DNA from: Bacillota bacterium | GTDB lineage: Bacteria > Bacillota > Clostridia > Peptostreptococcales > Anaerovoracaceae | Length of the DNA stretch: 29,961 nt | Direction: 5' to 3' | Assembly (NCBI GenBank): GCA_017534025.1 | Contig: JAFWDF010000068.1 | Coordinates: forward strand, 1-29,961 | In this document: positions 1-7,708 of the stretch, in pieces | Layout: the number at the start of each line of letters is the position of its first letter | Numbering within the stretch: the stretch's first letter is position 1 | Program-made: the position numbers and the translations under genes | Notes under the pieces: generated by a model | Databases searched by the model: none | Told to the model about the DNA's origin: nothing | Seen by the model: only the letters and a program-made list of their open reading frames with translations

Positions 1-253
1 CGGTATAGCTGGTCAGGAAAATAATCGCCATATCAGGATATATTTCCTGGATATTTTTTGCCAGCGTAATCCCGTCCATATCCGGCAGATTAATGTCCAG
101 AAGTGCGATATCCGGTTCATGATCCTGAAGCCAGTCCAGGGTTTCTCCCGCACTGAGGAAGCCGTTTACTTCGGAGATCTCATCCATCTCTTCACATAAG
201 GAAACGGTCATCTGCAATATTAATTCTTCATCATCCACACAGATTACTCGCAT
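1..253 (-). CDS. Response regulator, N-terminal receiver domain (partial)
   Basis: This is the first 84 codons of a two-component response regulator; the rest lies beyond the left edge. The start MRVICVDDEE carries the acidic pocket (Asp7, Asp8), the phospho-acceptor is Asp53 in LLDINLPDMDG, and FLTSY near the cut end supplies the conserved Thr/Ser. The ATG is preceded by AAGGAG with a 7-nt spacer. It starts 25 nt after the stop of the upstream sensor kinase, so the two are almost certainly co-transcribed and are cognate partners. The output domain is not visible; kinases of this type are usually paired with LytTR or AraC-type DNA-binding domains, but that is inference. Confidence 0.9.
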   Translation of the reverse strand, partial: MRVICVDDEELILQMTVSLCEEMDEISEVNGFLSAGETLDWLQDHEPDIALLDINLPDMDGITLAKNIQEIYPDMAIIFLTSYT

Positions 254-278
254 AATTCAGCTCCTTAAAAATAAAGAA

Positions 279-1541
279 TCAATTTCCTGTTCCAGTTTCA
301 GACTTTGTGACTGGAATCCGGATCGTCAAGGTAGATCCGACTCCGATCTCGCTGTCAATCGTCAGATCGCCGCCGCACATTTTTTCCACCCGTTCCCGGA
401 CATTCCGGATCCCAATGTGCGAAGAATCCGCATTCAGGGCGGCTTCCGCATCAAATCCCTTTCCGTTGTCCCGGATAATAATATAATGATAATTCCGGTC
501 TGTATCCGTGGTGACACTGACCAGGCCGTTTTTTCGGATCCGCACACCGTGCCGGATGGCATTTTCCACCAGCGGCTGAACCGTCAGGGGCGGAACCGTG
601 AAATCCGTATCATTAATAGTATACTCCACATGAATGGACGGGAAACGTATCATTTCAATCTCGGCATACACTTTTGTATGCTGCAGCTCCTGCTCAATCG
701 GAATCTGTTCGCTATTGGTCAGCGATTTTATATTCTGCCGGAGATAGACGCCAAATTTCCCGAGAGTATCAAACGCCTTGTCCGGATCGATGCGGCACAG
801 CGCCTGAATGGTCGATAATGTATTATAAAGAAAATGCGGCTGAATCTGGGACATCATGATCTGAATTCTCTGCTCCGCCTGCAGTGCCCGTTCATGCTGC
901 CGGAGGATCTGGAAATGCAGCCACATAAAATAGAAAATACAGCTGATAATGATCGCGATTGTCAGAAACGATATGTAATAGGTTTCCGAAAGGAACACAT
1001 CCGCTGCCGTGGCAACGATGATGTGCACCACGCAGAGAATCGGTATGGCACTTTCAAAACGGCGCTCCCGCCGGAATGTGTTGGTACTGTATTGCACCAT
1101 CCAGAGCAGGAGGACAAAACTGATGATGTGACATGTAAAACCCAGCGGCCCCCGTTGAAAATGATTATCCTCATACCAGAAAGTCAGGTGGGTGAAAAAG
1201 GAAGTCAGATAAATCAGGCCGTTCAGGCCGGAGAGAATCCACGCGGCGTGATGTTGTTTTTCCGGATCAATAAGGGTAATGAACAGTGCCAGAATAATCG
1301 GCCGGACGCAGTATCCGTATACGCCTCCAATCAAACGCAGATTGCCCACCGGATGTATTGTCATCGTGTAATCCAGCATATTCTGCAGGATCAGGCTGAA
1401 AACCAGAATCATTATGATCAGCAGAATCCGCCGCTGCTGGCGCGGAATAAAAGTGTCCATCACAATGGCAAGACTCAGTCCGCCGGTCAGCAGGAACATC
1501 GGCAGCAAAACCATTATATTAATCTGTGTCGATAATGCCAT
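279..1541 (-). CDS. LytS/YesM-type membrane sensor histidine kinase
   Basis: A 420-residue sensor kinase that would autophosphorylate and pass phosphate to the adjacent response regulator. The N-terminal half (about residues 8-210) is a run of hydrophobic membrane segments with no large extracellular domain. A short coiled linker follows, then the His_kinase motif QIQPHFLYNTL with the phospho-accepting His, and a C-terminal HATPase with N-box PLVENAIRHG and G-box DNGKGFD. I chose the ATG at 1541 (MALSTQ) because AAAGGA lies upstream; in-frame ATG at 1580 and TTG at 1598 are possible but lack a good ribosome binding site. The ligand cannot be deduced. Confidence 0.9.
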   Translation of the reverse strand: MALSTQINIMVLLPMFLLTGGLSLAIVMDTFIPRQQRRILLIIMILVFSLILQNMLDYTMTIHPVGNLRLIGGVYGYCVRPIILALFITLIDPEKQHHAAWILSGLNGLIYLTSFFTHLTFWYEDNHFQRGPLGFTCHIISFVLLLWMVQYSTNTFRRERRFESAIPILCVVHIIVATAADVFLSETYYISFLTIAIIISCIFYFMWLHFQILRQHERALQAEQRIQIMMSQIQPHFLYNTLSTIQALCRIDPDKAFDTLGKFGVYLRQNIKSLTNSEQIPIEQELQHTKVYAEIEMIRFPSIHVEYTINDTDFTVPPLTVQPLVENAIRHGVRIRKNGLVSVTTDTDRNYHYIIIRDNGKGFDAEAALNADSSHIGIRNVRERVEKMCGGDLTIDSEIGVGSTLTIRIPVTKSETGTGN

Positions 1542-1634
1542 GGATCCCGCTTCCTTTCCGGTTCGTTCATTCTCCTGCATAATGATGTTCTTAATCAATA
1601 TTACTATATTCTATTTTAACAAAATAATCCGGAA

Positions 1635-1725
1635 TGCAAAGGGGCTTCCGAAATAAAAGCCTGCAAATCGGTTCGGATTTTGCAAAGGGCTTCCGTATAA
1701 AAGTCTGCAAATCGGTTTTGATTTT
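1635..1725. repeat. Two tandem copies of a ~46-bp repeat
   Basis: Two imperfect direct copies lie upstream of the sensor kinase, at 1635-1680 and 1681-1725. Both begin TGCAAAGGG, share GGCTTCCG and end with CTGCAAATCGGTT plus a GATTTT run. No open frame or protein motif explains them. They sit between the kinase start and the terminator of the next operon, so they are either in the kinase promoter/leader or neutral intergenic repeats. Confidence 0.65.
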
Positions 1726-1728
1726 ACG

Positions 1729-1762
1729 AAAAAAAACCGGACCGAGGTTGCCCTCAGTCCGG
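1729..1762 (-). terminator. Rho-independent terminator of the membrane-protein pair
   Basis: On the minus strand an 11-bp stem with one mismatch (arms 1752-1762 and 1737-1747, 4-nt loop) is followed by eight T residues (1736-1729). It lies 45 nt past the stop of the minus-strand gene ending at 1807. Confidence 0.85.
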
Positions 1763-1806
1763 ATCCATTTCTGGTTCTCTTTTTCCAGTTCTGATCTGAT
1801 AATGGT

Positions 1807-2112
1807 TCACTTTCTTAACGCGCGGCGCACGGAGCCTTTCGGATCGGTGATCAGCAGCCGGACCAGCCAGATGACCAGGCCGAGTGCTACAGCCGAAAGC
1901 CCGAGAAAGCTGTCATTGAGCATATCTGCAGGTGCCGGTGTGAAATACGCGTCATGCAGCTCTATATACTCTGCAATTGCGTCCACGAACCACATAAGTG
2001 AAGCGCCCCAGTAAAGAAAACACAGTAAACCCAGCTGCATGCTGTCATCCTTGCGGTTGTACCAGGTGACTGTAACAATAACAGCTGCAAATACAGTGAT
2101 CAATAATGTCAT
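1807..2112 (-). CDS. Conserved small membrane protein, function unknown
   Basis: A 101-residue protein with about three hydrophobic segments (residues 1-17, 26-45 and 68-87) and a basic tail (RRALRK). The middle stretch FVDAIAEYIELHDAYFTPAP is acidic and aromatic and should lie between membrane segments. Its ATG overlaps the stop of the upstream gene in an ATGA arrangement, so translation is coupled and the two products probably work together. I recognise the pair as a recurrent clostridial hypothetical gene pair from memory, but know no function. It is the last gene before the terminator at 1729-1762. Confidence 0.75.
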   Translation of the reverse strand: MTLLITVFAAVIVTVTWYNRKDDSMQLGLLCFLYWGASLMWFVDAIAEYIELHDAYFTPAPADMLNDSFLGLSAVALGLVIWLVRLLITDPKGSVRRALRK

Positions 2113-2543
2113 GCTGCTATCCTTTTAACTGCCGGTTCCGCCTGTTCCCGGGATGCGATCCGGTCGGCCGCCAGGCAGATTCCTCCCCAGACCAGTGTGA
2201 TCAGAACCGCCATGCCGACACCTACGGTAGCCATCTCACGCAACATACCCATCGTGCCTTCCGTATCCGCCAATGCGGACAGGAATGGGAACCACGGAAT
2301 AATCTCCCCATGCCAGAAATGTTCAAAAGCCAGCAGGATGGAGCCGCCCCAGAGCAGCGCGGAAAGCCATCTCAGCTTTCTGCTGAACGGAATGCGGAAC
2401 GGTTTCGATGCCGATTCCGTCATCATCTCAGCATTTGTATTTGATTCGTTCTGCGCAGCCATTCGGTATTCTTTCCGGGATTCCACTTTCTGCGCAATAG
2501 TAACAGCGATTGCTTCTGCAGCCGGTACAATAAAACATGCCAT
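2109..2543 (-). CDS. Conserved membrane protein, function unknown
   Basis: A 144-residue protein. The N-terminus (MACFIVPAAEAIAVTIAQKV) is a hydrophobic or amphipathic helix. A polar linker rich in Asn, Glu and Ser (about residues 20-48) follows, then a membrane segment at WLSALLWGGSILLAFEHFWHGEIIPWFP with His and Trp residues that could bind a ligand or cofactor, and a second segment MAVLITLVWGGICLAA. The ATG has AAGGAGG upstream with a rather long 10-11 nt spacer. It overlaps the next gene by 4 nt. The His/Trp-rich loop is the only functional hint, and I do not assign a role. Confidence 0.75.
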   Translation of the reverse strand: MACFIVPAAEAIAVTIAQKVESRKEYRMAAQNESNTNAEMMTESASKPFRIPFSRKLRWLSALLWGGSILLAFEHFWHGEIIPWFPFLSALADTEGTMGMLREMATVGVGMAVLITLVWGGICLAADRIASREQAEPAVKRIAA

Positions 2544-2603
2544 AAGTCCATTACCTCCTTTGGTCCGTCCGATCAGGACTACTGTTCATTCCGAACGGAG
2601 TGC

Positions 2604-2622
2604 GGTGATCTTCATGATCACC
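2604..2622. promoter_or_regulatory. Perfect 7-bp inverted repeat, possible operator
   Basis: GGTGATC-TTCAT-GATCACC, two 7-bp arms around a 5-nt centre, lies 61 nt upstream of the membrane-protein pair and next to AT-rich TATAAT-like sequence. It could be an operator or an mRNA hairpin; no protein is implicated by the sequence. Confidence 0.35.
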
Positions 2623-2679
2623 GGATATAATAACAATATATTATAAATGAAAATCGGCAATGCTTCTGCTGCCGGGCTG

Positions 2680-2700
2680 AACAGCTTCATGCTGTTTTTT
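2680..2700 (+). terminator. Terminator-like hairpin with T-tract, orphan on the plus strand
   Basis: AACAGC-TTCAT-GCTGTT is followed by more T residues on the plus strand. No plus-strand gene ends here, so it is an orphan: a chance hairpin, the end of a short untranslated transcript, or a barrier against antisense transcription. Confidence 0.3.
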
Positions 2701-2708
2701 ATATTATA

Positions 2709-3149
2709 TCATAATAATGATTCGGCGTATCGTTTCAATTCACCCAGCGCGTCCGCCACCAGACGGCCGGTGCTGTGTTCCGAAACGCCGGCTATGTAAT
2801 TGTTGCAGTTATTGAACGGAATCATGATCCGTTTCGCGTCTGCATGTGCCACAGCGGCCGCCATGACAGGCGTGATCTCTCCGGTCATGGCATCGGCGAT
2901 CACCATGCCAACCGGCCCGATGATAATGTCCGCCCGCCGGCAGGCAACCACCACCGAGTTTTCTCCGGTGGCCGCTTCGTCCGCACCGGCTTTCAGCATC
3001 ACGGAGGTTGCGGCCGAATTCGTGCCGATCGCGATGACATGCGCGTCCGGTACTTCTTTTTTAATGCCCGTGATCAGCTGCTTCCCAAGGCCGCCGCCCT
3101 GCGCATCAATCACCAGAATCTGCACTTTATTCGTAAAACGCGTTGCCAT
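2709..3149 (-). CDS. DUF3842 family protein
   Basis: A 146-residue cytosolic protein of the DUF3842 family, widespread in anaerobic Bacillota and of unknown function. The N-terminal ILVIDAQGGGLGKQLI looks like a nucleotide-binding beta strand plus glycine-rich loop. Conserved-looking blocks follow: IGTNSAATSVMLKAGADEAATGENS, ADIIIGPVGMVIADAMTGEITPVMA and IMIPFNNCNNYIAGV. The start has AAGGAG with an 8-nt spacer. It has its own -10-like TATAAT at about 3203-3208 on the minus strand and appears monocistronic. No catalytic residues can be assigned. Confidence 0.85.
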   Translation of the reverse strand: MATRFTNKVQILVIDAQGGGLGKQLITGIKKEVPDAHVIAIGTNSAATSVMLKAGADEAATGENSVVVACRRADIIIGPVGMVIADAMTGEITPVMAAAVAHADAKRIMIPFNNCNNYIAGVSEHSTGRLVADALGELKRYAESLL

Positions 3150-3470
3150 GATCCCTTCTCCTTACATTAATATATCTGTCCCCCGGATTTCATGATCCGG
3201 AGATTATATACTTCATCGTTCTGTTTTCTATTTTATCAAAAATTATTAATGGAAGGATATACTTTTTTAGCGCAGAACGGGCCTGGAATTATCCGGCATT
3301 AACAGCGCCCCGTATGCTTGCTTAATCATTCCGGGACAAGAATTGTATAAAATATATTTCATGCAAATATATTCTTCGGGATTATCGCAAATGTGATAAA
3401 ATATTTAAAATTATTTTCCAATAGTTGAGATGATCAAATACATTTATATAGTTCAGAAAGTGAGGTTCCT
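3150..3470. other. Divergent intergenic region
   Basis: 321 nt, AT-rich, between two diverging genes, with no protein-coding signal. For the minus-strand DUF3842 gene there is TATAAT (3203-3208) without a good -35 and a small hairpin CCGGAT-TTCATG-ATCCGG at 3183-3200 in the expected leader. For the plus-strand kinase there are several AT-rich -10-like boxes (for example around 3347-3410) and the better candidate listed separately at 3425-3452. No riboswitch was recognised. Confidence 0.5.
3425..3452 (+). promoter_or_regulatory. Candidate sigma-A promoter for the pyridoxal-kinase-like gene
   Basis: TTGAGA (3425-3430), 16-nt spacer, TATAGT (3447-3452). The predicted start point is only about 12 nt before the ATG at 3471, leaving a very short leader that just includes the GTGAGG ribosome binding site. 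Upstream AT-rich boxes are alternatives. Confidence 0.4.
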
Positions 3471-4298
3471 ATGAAGCGAGTTCTGACAATTCAGGATATT
3501 TCCTGCCTTGGCAAATGCTCCCTGACGATTGCTCTGCCGGTCATTTCCGCCCTGGGCAGTGAGACGGTCATATTGCCGACAGCGGTGCTGTCCACACACA
3601 CGATGTTCAACAATTTCACCTGTAAGGATCTCAGTGACCAGATCGAACCGATCGCGGAACACTGGAAAAGTGAGCAGGTGCATTTCGATGCCATTTATAC
3701 CGGATACCTGGGAACCATTGAACAGATCGATCAGGTCAAAGCCCTGATCAGCGATTTCCGGGATGAAAAAACGCTGGTATTCATTGATCCGGTAATGGCG
3801 GACAACGGAAAGCTCTACCCGGCTTTCGATATGGATTATGTCCGGAAAAATGCGGAGCTTTGCTCGATCGCGGACATTATCGTTCCGAATATTACGGAAG
3901 CGGCCTTCATGACCGGTATGGATTACCGTGAAGAATACGATGAGAGTTATATTAAGGAAATGCTGCAGCGCCTCAATGCATTCGGCGCGGGCATCAGTGT
4001 GCTGACCGGCGTCAGTCTGGAACCGGGCCAGACCGGTATCATGGGCTTTGACTCAAAGAGCGGTGAGTATTTCACCTACCAGCGGAAGCGCATCGATGCT
4101 GTTTACCACGGCACCGGCGATCTGTTCTCCAGTTCATGCGTCGGCGAAATCATGAAGGGCCTCGACTGGCGGGATGCGATGCGGATCGCTGCGGATTACA
4201 CGGCCCGCACCATCGAAGTCACCATGGAAAATCCGGAGAAGCCTTGGTACGGCGTAGACTTCGAAGCCACTCTTCCGGAGCTTATGAATCTCAAATAG
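3471..4298 (+). CDS. Pyridoxal/pyridoxamine kinase (PdxK/PdxY-like, ribokinase fold)
   Basis: A 275-residue kinase of the ribokinase superfamily that phosphorylates B6 vitamers to pyridoxal phosphate and related phosphates. Family marks are the N-terminal VLTIQDISCLGKCSLTIALP with the following ALGSETVILPTAVLSTHT block, FIDPVMADNG at 105-113, VPNITEA at 138-144, and the anion-hole/catalytic-base motif GTGDLFSS at 214-221 with Asp217. Length is normal. GTGAGG precedes the ATG by 5 nt. The next gene, trpB, is a PLP enzyme, which fits a cofactor-supply role. Phosphomethylpyrimidine kinase is a less likely alternative, given the N-terminal motif. Confidence 0.92.
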   Translation: MKRVLTIQDISCLGKCSLTIALPVISALGSETVILPTAVLSTHTMFNNFTCKDLSDQIEPIAEHWKSEQVHFDAIYTGYLGTIEQIDQVKALISDFRDEKTLVFIDPVMADNGKLYPAFDMDYVRKNAELCSIADIIVPNITEAAFMTGMDYREEYDESYIKEMLQRLNAFGAGISVLTGVSLEPGQTGIMGFDSKSGEYFTYQRKRIDAVYHGTGDLFSSSCVGEIMKGLDWRDAMRIAADYTARTIEVTMENPEKPWYGVDFEATLPELMNLK

Positions 4299-4322
4299 AT
4301 TGTATTCACGCCTGTCTAAATG

Positions 4323-4331
4323 TGGTATAAT
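4323..4331 (+). promoter_or_regulatory. Extended -10 promoter for trpB
   Basis: TGGTATAAT is a consensus extended -10 (TGn plus TATAAT) 25 nt after the kinase stop codon. No strong -35 is present at 17 nt, as expected for extended -10 promoters. It would give trpB a leader of about 78 nt and allow expression independent of the kinase gene. Confidence 0.55.
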
Positions 4332-4353
4332 GCAAAATCATTGGCTGTAATCC

Positions 4354-4374
4354 ATGCCGGGCATAGTACGGCAT
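4354..4374 (+). other. Hairpin in the trpB leader
   Basis: ATGCCG-GGCATAGTA-CGGCAT forms a 6-bp stem and 9-nt loop inside the predicted trpB leader, followed by A/T-rich sequence without a clean T-tract. It is too short to be a T-box or classical trp attenuator, and no Trp-rich leader peptide is seen. Confidence 0.3.
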
Positions 4375-4415
4375 TAATAATAATTAACACTTTACAGCAG
4401 AAAGGGTTTTGCATA

Positions 4416-5663
4416 ATGAATAAATACAGAGATTTTGACAATTATCTTAAAGAATATCCATCCCGGGACGGTTATTTTGGAAAATATGGCGGTAATTACC
4501 TGGAAGATCCGGAGCTGATCAAGGCGTTTAATGAATACGCCGAAGCGTACAATACGATCGCGCAGTCCGCGCAGTTCATCGCGGAGCTGAGACGCATCCG
4601 CCGGGATTTTCAGGGACGGCCGACTCCGGTGTATCATTGCCAGAATCTCTCCAACCTGCTGGGCAGAACGCAGATTTATCTTAAGCGGGAGGATCTGAAC
4701 CATACCGGTGCACACAAGCTGAATCACTGTATGGGAGAAGGCCTGCTCGCCAAGTACATGGGGAAAAAGAAGCTGATTGCCGAAACCGGCGCCGGACAGC
4801 ACGGCGTGGCACTGGCTACGGCAGCCGCTTATTTCGAACTGGAATGTGACATTTACATGGGGGAAGTGGATATCGCCAAGCAGGCGCCGAATGTTACCCG
4901 TATGAAAATGCTGGGCGCCAACGTCATTCCGGTCAGCTTCGGTCTGAAGACTCTGAAAGAAGCTGTAGACGCCGCCTTTATGGCCTACTCGACGGAATAC
5001 AAAGATGCGGTTTACTGCATCGGTACGGCAGCCGGCCCACATCCGTTCCCGCTGATGGTCCGGGATTTCCAGTTCTGCATCGGTGAAGAAGCCAGATCCC
5101 AGTTCCTGGAACAAACCGGTCATCTGCCGGACCAGGTGGTCGCCTGCGTGGGCGGCGGTTCCAATGCCATCGGCATGTTTACTCCGTTTCTTGCAGATCC
5201 GGTGGAGCTGGTCGGCGTAGAACCTCTCGGCCGTGGTCCGAAGCTGGGCGATCATGCCGCATCCATCAATTATGGAAGCGAAGGCATCATGCACGGATTC
5301 AACAGCATCATGCTGGCTGATGAGAATGGTGAACCGGCGCCGGTGTATTCCAACGCCAGCGGTCTGGACTATCCTGCCGCAGGTCCGGAGCACGCTTTGC
5401 TGCACGACATGAAGAGAATCAATTATACGACTGTCGGCGACGAGGAAGCCATCGAAGCGCTCTTCCTGCTTTCCAGACACGAAGGTATCATCCCTGCGAT
5501 CGAAAGCTCCCACGCTCTCGCCTACGCCATCAAAGTGGCCCGCACCGGCATGACCGGCTCTGTACTGGTCAATTTATCCGGCCGCGGTGACAAGGATCTG
5601 GATTTTGTCGTCGAGCATTACGGCTACGGTCCGGAATTCCTGGAAAAAATGGGATCAAAATAG
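4416..5663 (+). CDS. trpB: Tryptophan synthase beta chain (stand-alone)
   Basis: A 415-residue PLP enzyme that condenses indole with L-serine to L-tryptophan. Visible marks are the substrate block GRPTPVYHC, the PLP-lysine motif HTGAHKLNH (Lys101), AETGAGQHGVA with the catalytic Glu123, GTAAGPHPFPLMVRDFQ, the phosphate-binding CVGGGSNAIGMF, ESSHALA and NLSGRGDKD. I chose the ATG at 4416 (MNKYRDFDNY), with AAAGGG 9 nt upstream, since homologous beta chains start near this point; an in-frame ATG at 4320 would overlap the promoter. No trpA or other trp gene is adjacent, so it may work as an indole-salvage enzyme or pair with a distant alpha chain. The window shows no trp repressor or T-box. Confidence 0.93.
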   Translation: MNKYRDFDNYLKEYPSRDGYFGKYGGNYLEDPELIKAFNEYAEAYNTIAQSAQFIAELRRIRRDFQGRPTPVYHCQNLSNLLGRTQIYLKREDLNHTGAHKLNHCMGEGLLAKYMGKKKLIAETGAGQHGVALATAAAYFELECDIYMGEVDIAKQAPNVTRMKMLGANVIPVSFGLKTLKEAVDAAFMAYSTEYKDAVYCIGTAAGPHPFPLMVRDFQFCIGEEARSQFLEQTGHLPDQVVACVGGGSNAIGMFTPFLADPVELVGVEPLGRGPKLGDHAASINYGSEGIMHGFNSIMLADENGEPAPVYSNASGLDYPAAGPEHALLHDMKRINYTTVGDEEAIEALFLLSRHEGIIPAIESSHALAYAIKVARTGMTGSVLVNLSGRGDKDLDFVVEHYGYGPEFLEKMGSK

Positions 5664-5704
5664 AATACGGTTAAGACCGGAGATTTTAAGCGCGCCAGCG
5701 CAAA

Positions 5705-5769
5705 AAGACCCACTGAGCCGTCGGCGGCACGCAGTTCGCGCAGCGCCGAGGCAAGCCTCAGTGGGTCTT
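5705..5769. terminator. Bidirectional terminator between trpB and the eight-gene minus operon
   Basis: The arms AAGACCCACTGAG (5705-5717) and CTCAGTGGGTCTT (5757-5769) pair perfectly over 13 bp. They enclose a GC-rich 39-nt segment that can form a second 6-bp stem (TCGGCG/CGCCGA). A-rich sequence flanks the left side and TCTTTTT the right, so it can end trpB on plus and the operon ending at 5784 on minus. Confidence 0.85.
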
Positions 5770-5783
5770 CTTTTTAATATTAA

Positions 5784-6893
5784 TTACTCTGCAGCGGGCA
5801 GCAGCTCGAATCTTAGTACGACCGGATTATGATCCGAATATTGGAATCCGGTATCGACGGTCTGCACATAATTGCACCGGACATTATCCGACACAATAAA
5901 ACCGTCCAGCGTGACTGTAAAACTGTCCTCACTGTAAGGAATATCCGTATTTCTGGTAGACGGGACCATCCCATCCTCGTAATCCGTACATTTCACAAAC
6001 CCATCCGGCAGGATGTCATCCGGAAACGGCTGGCACCAGGTGAATCGTTCTTCACTGCCATTATTAAAATACGGAACCGAATCCCCGGTAAAATCGTGGT
6101 TGAAATCACCGCCGCAGACAATATAATTACCCGCCTCATATTCTTTTGCCAGATCTTCGAAAAGCATTTTCAGCTGGGCATTTCCCTGCGCAGCATCCGT
6201 GCCGTAAGCGGACAGATGCAGATTATACAGCACCAGCTCTTTTCCATTTTCAACCGGAATTCTGGAAATACTGTAACAGCGGTCCAAATCCAGCAGCTTC
6301 TTCAGATCCGTGGCGATCGGCAGACTTCTGCGAAGTGCGGAGGAAATATTCAAATTACTCAATGTGAGCAGCCCTGACCGGGATGCCCCGTGCGGTTTTG
6401 TAATCGGATACATCAGATAGGCTGAATGATAATTCTCCGCGAAAACATGATCGTACACCCCCTGCGAAGCAAAACAGTCATCCAGCAAATCCGCCTGCTG
6501 CACCTGCCAGCTCCGGGTGGAACCGGTATCCACTTCCTGATACAGCACAATATCCGGTGCAAATGCCAGGGCTGTATCGGCCGCTCCGTGCACGCAGTCT
6601 ATCACACTTTCCTTTGAAGCCGCCCGGCTCTCCGTTCCCCCGTCCATAAAAAACGTGAAATCCGGCGTATACGCACCAAACCCGATATTATAGGAAACGG
6701 CCGTATATTCCTGTCCGGTCTGCGCCATGCCGGATGCCGTGCCGGAAACCGGCAGCTCCTGATTGTCCGCGATCCGGTCATAGGTCACCAGAACATAGGC
6801 AACGTACAAGACCACTGCCAGCAGCAGGAGAAGCAGGAGAAAAACAAGTATTTTCCACCACCGGAACCGTTTATTCTTAATGGCTTTCTGCAT
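5784..6893 (-). CDS. Membrane-anchored endonuclease/exonuclease/phosphatase family protein
   Basis: A 369-residue protein of the EEP (DNase I-like) fold. A short basic N-terminus and one hydrophobic helix (about residues 15-38, with a run of Leu) anchor it, leaving the catalytic domain outside the cell. Motifs of the fold are TAVSYNIGFG, the Mg-binding LYQEVD, VCGGDFNHD and the C-terminal SDHNPVVLRF with the catalytic Asp-His. Family members are nucleases, sphingomyelinases or inositol phosphatases, and the substrate cannot be told from these motifs. The start has AAGGA 8 nt upstream. It begins 19 nt after srtB and is the last gene before the terminator at 5705-5769. Confidence 0.88.
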   Translation of the reverse strand: MQKAIKNKRFRWWKILVFLLLLLLLAVVLYVAYVLVTYDRIADNQELPVSGTASGMAQTGQEYTAVSYNIGFGAYTPDFTFFMDGGTESRAASKESVIDCVHGAADTALAFAPDIVLYQEVDTGSTRSWQVQQADLLDDCFASQGVYDHVFAENYHSAYLMYPITKPHGASRSGLLTLSNLNISSALRRSLPIATDLKKLLDLDRCYSISRIPVENGKELVLYNLHLSAYGTDAAQGNAQLKMLFEDLAKEYEAGNYIVCGGDFNHDFTGDSVPYFNNGSEERFTWCQPFPDDILPDGFVKCTDYEDGMVPSTRNTDIPYSEDSFTVTLDGFIVSDNVRCNYVQTVDTGFQYSDHNPVVLRFELLPAAE

Positions 6894-6912
6894 AAGAGTT
6901 TCCTTTCTGTGC

Positions 6913-7698
6913 TCACGGCGCAGTTCGCGGCTGCTGAGCGACCCGGACCGCACTGACTGTAAAGCGTTTTCTCTGCGTATTATTACACGTAGATAATGTG
7001 ATAATGTGATCTCCCGGATCCGGAATATAACCGGCACTGATCAGGGATTCCCCCAGCACCTGCTCCTGCACGAAGCTCCTGAAATCCTCGCCGCCTTCCA
7101 TCCAGACCGTAAAAAGACCGTTTCTGTCGCTGACGTCTTTGCAAGCAACAATCCAGTACCGGTAATACATGCTATTGGTAATGATCTGGAAAAACTGGTG
7201 ATCCGGGTAATAATCCGCATCCGTTTTGTAATGCTTCAGCTTGCCGAACATACTCTCATTCCGCATGTTATGTCCGTAAATGATCGTATGCGGATCCGTG
7301 AAATCCGCCGCATTGGACCGTTCTGTAAAAATGGATCCGGCAACTGCTTCGCCGCCCTGCCAGGCGGTCCGGAGATACTTTTTATTATTGTCCGCATGCA
7401 TGACCGGATAACTTATCGAAGGTTCATTTTCAAAGTAGATCCAACCGCTGACCTCCGGGTTTTCCGCCTGCATACTCTCCAGATCCACGGAAATCTGCTG
7501 GTACCATTCCGGAGCAATGTCTTCCGGAACCGCAGCCGGCTCCGTGACGTAAGTCTGTTCGGTCTGTTCATACAAGTCTTTGGATTCCTTATACTCCCGG
7601 GAGATCCAGAAAAGCCTGGCCACACAGACGATCAGAACCAATGCCATGACGCCGGTCAGGATCCATCGTATTTTATTGATGCTTTTTGGCTGTTCCAT
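6913..7698 (-). CDS. srtB: Class B sortase
   Basis: A 261-residue membrane transpeptidase that cleaves a sorting signal on secreted proteins and links them to the peptidoglycan. One N-terminal membrane helix (residues 11-31) is followed by an extracellular linker and the sortase domain. The catalytic triad is visible: His143 in IIYGHNM, Cys238 in LSTCNN, and Arg245 in QRKRFTV. The SGWIYFENEPSISYPVM and YLRTAW blocks are typical of class B. GGGAGGAG lies directly before the ATG. It is 10 nt after the flavodoxin gene and 19 nt before the EEP gene. I found no NPQTN-like sorting signal in any protein here, so the substrate must be elsewhere. Confidence 0.93.
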   Translation of the reverse strand: MEQPKSINKIRWILTGVMALVLIVCVARLFWISREYKESKDLYEQTEQTYVTEPAAVPEDIAPEWYQQISVDLESMQAENPEVSGWIYFENEPSISYPVMHADNNKKYLRTAWQGGEAVAGSIFTERSNAADFTDPHTIIYGHNMRNESMFGKLKHYKTDADYYPDHQFFQIITNSMYYRYWIVACKDVSDRNGLFTVWMEGGEDFRSFVQEQVLGESLISAGYIPDPGDHIITLSTCNNTQRKRFTVSAVRVAQQPRTAP

Positions 7699-7708
7699 AC
7701 TCCTCCCA

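Noticed and set aside
4332..4415. trp attenuator or T-box ahead of trpB
   Set aside because: The leader is about 78 nt with one small hairpin, no tandem Trp codons and no T-box sequence.
4392..5513. 373-codon minus-strand frame opposite trpB
   Set aside because: It is an antisense shadow of trpB, with no domain or ribosome binding site.
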